This document shows, piece by piece, positions 61,871-64,000 of a stretch of 64,000 bases of DNA. This stretch comes from Oscillatoriales cyanobacterium. Its GTDB lineage: Bacteria > Cyanobacteriota > Cyanobacteriia > Cyanobacteriales > Microcoleaceae. The stretch lies in NCBI GenBank assembly GCA_004292955.1, contig RDXX01000050.1, forward strand, positions 18,325 through 82,324. The letters are read 5' to 3'. The position numbers and the translations under genes were made by a program. The notes under the pieces are model-generated. The model made no database searches. It was not told the DNA's origin and was given only the letters and a program-made list of their open reading frames with translations. Positions within the stretch are counted from its first letter, which is position 1, and each line of letters opens with the position of its first letter.

Positions 61871-62911
61871 ATGGCATTATTATTAGCGGGCGATATTGGC
61901 GGAACTAAGACAATTTTGCGCTTGGTAGAAAGGACTGCTGATGGTGCAATGAATGCTCTTTACGAGTTTCGCTATCCGAGCGGGGAATTTCCCGATTTAG
62001 TGCCGATAGTTCAACAGTTTTTGACGGAAGCTGCTACTAAACTCGATTTGGCAGTGGAGCCTGAAAAAGCTTGTTTTGCGATCGCAGGCCCAGTAGTCAA
62101 CAACAGCGCCAAACTGACAAATTTGCCTTGGCTGCTGGATGCAAAGCGTCTGGAAGAAGAATTAGGAATCTCCCGTGTTAGTTTGATTAATGATTTTGTA
62201 GCGGTTGGTTACGGCGTGTGTGGTTTGGAAGCTACAGATATACACACCTTGCAAGTAGGAAAACCGAGCCAGCACGATCCAATTGCTGTGATTGGTGCGG
62301 GTACAGGTTTGGGACATTGTTTTGCAATTCCCGAAGCAAATGGGATCAGGGTTTTTTCTTCGGAAGGGGGACACGGTGACTTTGCTCCTCGCTCGGAGTT
62401 GGAGTTTGAATTGCTAAAATATTTGTTAGCAAAACATAACATTCAAAGAATATCGATCGAGCGTGTAGTTTCGGGACAAGGGATTGTCTCAATTTACCAG
62501 TTTTTGCGCGATCGCAAGTTTGCTCCTGAATCAGCCGAAGTGGGGGAAGCGATCGCTCAATGGGAGTCGGAAATCGGTAAAACCGAGAAAACAGTCGATC
62601 CGGGGGCGATAATTGCGGCGGCTGCACTCCAAAAGTGCGATCGGCTTTCGGAACAAACAATGCAAATGTTTGTAGAAGCTTACGGTGCGGTGGCCGGAAA
62701 TATGGCTGTTTCACTTCTACCTTACGGCGGTTTGTACGTAGCCGGCGGCATCGCTGCGAAGATTTTGCCACTGATTCTAGAAGGCAGTTTTATGCGAGCT
62801 TTTACGCACAAAGGTCGGATGGATTCGCTATTAGAAATGATACCAGTTCGCCTGGTTTTGAATGGCAATGTCGGGTTAATTGGAGCGGCGGTTTGTGCGG
62901 CAGGTCTTTAG
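61871..62911 (+). CDS. glk: Glucokinase
   Basis: 346 residues. ATP-dependent phosphorylation of glucose to glucose-6-phosphate. Signatures: LLAGDIGGTKTILRLVER, CFAIAGPVVNN, SLINDFVAVGYG, IGAGTGLGHCF, FSSEGGHGDFAPRSELEFEL and GLYVAGGIAAKILP. The longer frame from 61721 runs through repeat DNA; the ATG at 61871, preceded by CGGAGGTTT, is the true start. It lies downstream of the debranching gene on the same strand, separated by 578 bp of repeats and a MITE-like element, so joint transcription is doubtful. Confidence 0.95.
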   Translation: MALLLAGDIGGTKTILRLVERTADGAMNALYEFRYPSGEFPDLVPIVQQFLTEAATKLDLAVEPEKACFAIAGPVVNNSAKLTNLPWLLDAKRLEEELGISRVSLINDFVAVGYGVCGLEATDIHTLQVGKPSQHDPIAVIGAGTGLGHCFAIPEANGIRVFSSEGGHGDFAPRSELEFELLKYLLAKHNIQRISIERVVSGQGIVSIYQFLRDRKFAPESAEVGEAIAQWESEIGKTEKTVDPGAIIAAAALQKCDRLSEQTMQMFVEAYGAVAGNMAVSLLPYGGLYVAGGIAAKILPLILEGSFMRAFTHKGRMDSLLEMIPVRLVLNGNVGLIGAAVCAAGL

Positions 62912-62942
62912 GGGATTGAATCTGAGGAAGTTGTTAAAATTA

Positions 62943-63110
62943 GGGGCGGGCTAGAAGCCCACCCCACAAGATTTTTTGTGGCACAGGCATCTTGCCTGTG
63001 AAAGTGCTTGTGGCACAGGCATCTTGCCTGTGACAAACACAAGATTTTTTGTGGCACAGGCATCTTGCCTGTGAAAGTGCTTGTGGCACAGGCATCTTGC
63101 CTGTGACAAA
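62943..63110. repeat. REP array left of the RAYT gene
   Basis: A GGGCGGGCTAGAAGCCCACC hairpin is followed by four CACAGGCATCTTGCCTGTG palindromes, arranged as a 73-bp tandem duplication of two palindromes each. Confidence 0.9.
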
Positions 63111-63124
63111 TAAAAGGACAGACA

Positions 63125-63763
63125 CTAACCTTCAGATATTTGACAGAAAAAAGGATATTCGTCTGGAGTCAAACAAAGACCAGCTTTGACAGGATTTTGC
63201 CTGATATATTCCCAAAAACCATCAAATTCTCCTTCATCTCTGACTATTCGGTCATGTCGCTCATCTTGCCAGACAGTACCGATATGCTTCATCACCTTCG
63301 GAATTTGCTTAGAACTGTAGCTTTTCATACTGTGCATAATGCTGCTGAGCGACCAAAATTTATCCTTCGACTTTGGCAAAGGCTGAATTAACATATGCAC
63401 ATGATCTGGCATTACAACCAAGCAAAACACCTCATACCTTTTTTTGTCAAAAAAGTTGCAAGCATTAAAAACTACTTGTTGAGCTGCCGGAGTCAATTCT
63501 AGCTTTTCCCAAGTATTAAAAGTAATGAAATAGACCGATCCATCTAACTCCCAATGAGGTAAATTCCTATAAGTAATTTTCAACTTTGGTTCCACCAAAG
63601 ATTGATACTTGTTGGTGGGGTGGGCATCTTGCCCGCCCAGCCTAGAAACCGACTTCATCACAGATTGATACTTGTTGCTGGGATGGGCATCTTGCCCGCC
63701 CAACTGCTGATTGCTTCCCTGACTCAAATTTCTATGAATCATACTACTACTTCGTACAATCAC
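63125..63763 (-). CDS. REP-associated tyrosine transposase (RAYT, Y1 family)
   Basis: 212 residues in the longest frame. The catalytic domain shows HWELDGSVYFITFNTWEKLE, the HUH pair in VMPDHVHMLIQP, WQDERHDRIVRDEGEF and the Tyr in EYIRQNPVKAGL. RAYTs bind and cut REP hairpins as single-stranded DNA. The N-terminal 45 residues contain the same phrase twice (LGGQDAHPSNKYQS and LGGQDAHPTNKYQS), encoded by two REP-like GGGCATCTTGCCCGCC sequences 63 bp apart, in frame. The start is uncertain: GTG at 63763, ATG at 63742 or an ATG further in. REP arrays flank both sides. Confidence 0.9.
   Translation of the reverse strand: MIVRSSSMIHRNLSQGSNQQLGGQDAHPSNKYQSVMKSVSRLGGQDAHPTNKYQSLVEPKLKITYRNLPHWELDGSVYFITFNTWEKLELTPAAQQVVFNACNFFDKKRYEVFCLVVMPDHVHMLIQPLPKSKDKFWSLSSIMHSMKSYSSKQIPKVMKHIGTVWQDERHDRIVRDEGEFDGFWEYIRQNPVKAGLCLTPDEYPFFCQISEG
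63600..63703. repeat. Two REP copies inside the RAYT 5' coding region
   Basis: GATTGATACTTGTTGGTGGG followed by GTGGGCATCTTGCCCGCCCA at 63600-63639, and a slightly diverged copy at 63663-63703. The offset is 63 bp, so the frame is kept. Confidence 0.85.
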
Positions 63764-63809
63764 AACTTAATATAAAATAGCTTTAACCAGGGAAGAGGTC
63801 AATACCACA

Positions 63810-64000
63810 TCTTGCCTGTGACAAAGATTGGGGCGGGCTAGAAGCCCACCCCACAAGATTTTTTGTTGCACAGGCATCTTGCCTGTGACAAAGATTGGGG
63901 TGGGCTAGAAGCCCACCCCACAAGATTTTTTGTGGCACAGGCATCTTGCCTGTGACGGGCTAGAAGCCCACCCCACAAGATTTTTTGTGGCACAGGCATC
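63810..64000. repeat. REP array right of the RAYT gene, cut by window edge
   Basis: Alternating GGGCTAGAAGCCCACCCCAC and GCACAGGCATCTTGCCTGTG hairpins, at least three of each, continuing past base 64000. Confidence 0.9.

Noticed and set aside
62943..63110. CRISPR-like spaced repeats
   Set aside because: The units are palindromic REPs in a 73-bp tandem duplication, without unique spacers or cas genes; the heptamer arrays elsewhere also lack spacers.
1..64000. tRNA or rRNA genes
   Set aside because: I looked for T-loop GTTCGAATC-type motifs with flanking stems and for rRNA landmarks and found none that fit.

Overview
The window reads as chromosome of a filamentous, non-heterocystous cyanobacterium of the Microcoleus/Oscillatoria type. 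Four observations support this. GCGATCGC-type (HIP1-like) octamers occur throughout. The gene families are cyanobacterial: Tic20-like protein, SLH-domain porin, PhoX, CRTISO-like oxidoreductase, PAP/fibrillin-like protein and large PAS/GAF histidine kinases. Heptanucleotide tandem arrays of the kind known from filamentous cyanobacteria are abundant. The intergenic DNA is crowded with palindromic repeats. I see no rRNA, tRNA or CRISPR array.

Layout. 1-10.7 kb: a truncated response regulator, a Cache/PAS histidine kinase, a Tat-exported PhoX-type phosphatase, an SphR/PhoB-like regulator whose receiver domain looks degenerate, a 54-residue small ORF, a creatininase-family hydrolase, ribosomal protein S6, a MalG-type ABC permease and an NTF2/SnoaL-like protein. 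10.8-24.4 kb: housekeeping genes on the minus strand (7TM-HD phosphohydrolase, a pseudo-ADP-ribosylglycohydrolase, aroQ, cinA, a WecA-like transferase, glyA, an FAH-family protein, 5-formyl-THF cyclo-ligase), with Tic20 and a small Cys-rich protein on the plus strand. 24.4-26.9 kb: a TetR regulator fused to a recombinase-like domain, divergent from a fatty-acid desaturase. 27-29.7 kb: a minus-strand cluster of a DUF4365 protein, an unknown partner and a peptidoglycan-binding lysozyme-like protein. 29.8-34.8 kb: exopolysaccharide genes (fcl, gmd, a sugar transferase, a GT4 glycosyltransferase). 35.2-37.6 kb: a porin and a zinc-ribbon protein. 38.1-47.6 kb: a large two-component module interrupted by a solo TnpB element with its own divergent ribbon-helix-helix gene. 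48.5-53.8 kb: NFACT/RqcH-type protein, CRTISO-like oxidoreductase, PAP-like protein, TPR protein. 54.2-62.9 kb: glycogen and trehalose metabolism (treY, treZ, debranching enzyme, glucokinase). 62.9-64 kb: a REP-associated tyrosine transposase (RAYT) inside REP arrays.

How the genes work together. The debranching enzyme, TreZ, TreY and glucokinase form a coherent route from glycogen to trehalose and glucose-6-phosphate, plausible for a desiccation-tolerant organism. fcl and gmd supply GDP-L-fucose, and the two transferases beside them could assemble a polysaccharide.

The most distinctive layer is repeats acting on genes. REP-type palindromes occur in frame inside the 5-formyl-THF cyclo-ligase gene and inside the 5' end of the transposase gene. 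Heptamer arrays or palindromes supply or abut the stop codons of at least eight genes. A MITE-like element has split one copy of a 98-bp duplication. The strongest candidates for undescribed regulation are the TetR-recombinase fusion with two matching palindromes at 25844-25906, and the RHH-TnpB divergent pair around a 22-bp perfect palindrome at 44390-44411. All family assignments come from reading motifs; no database search was run.
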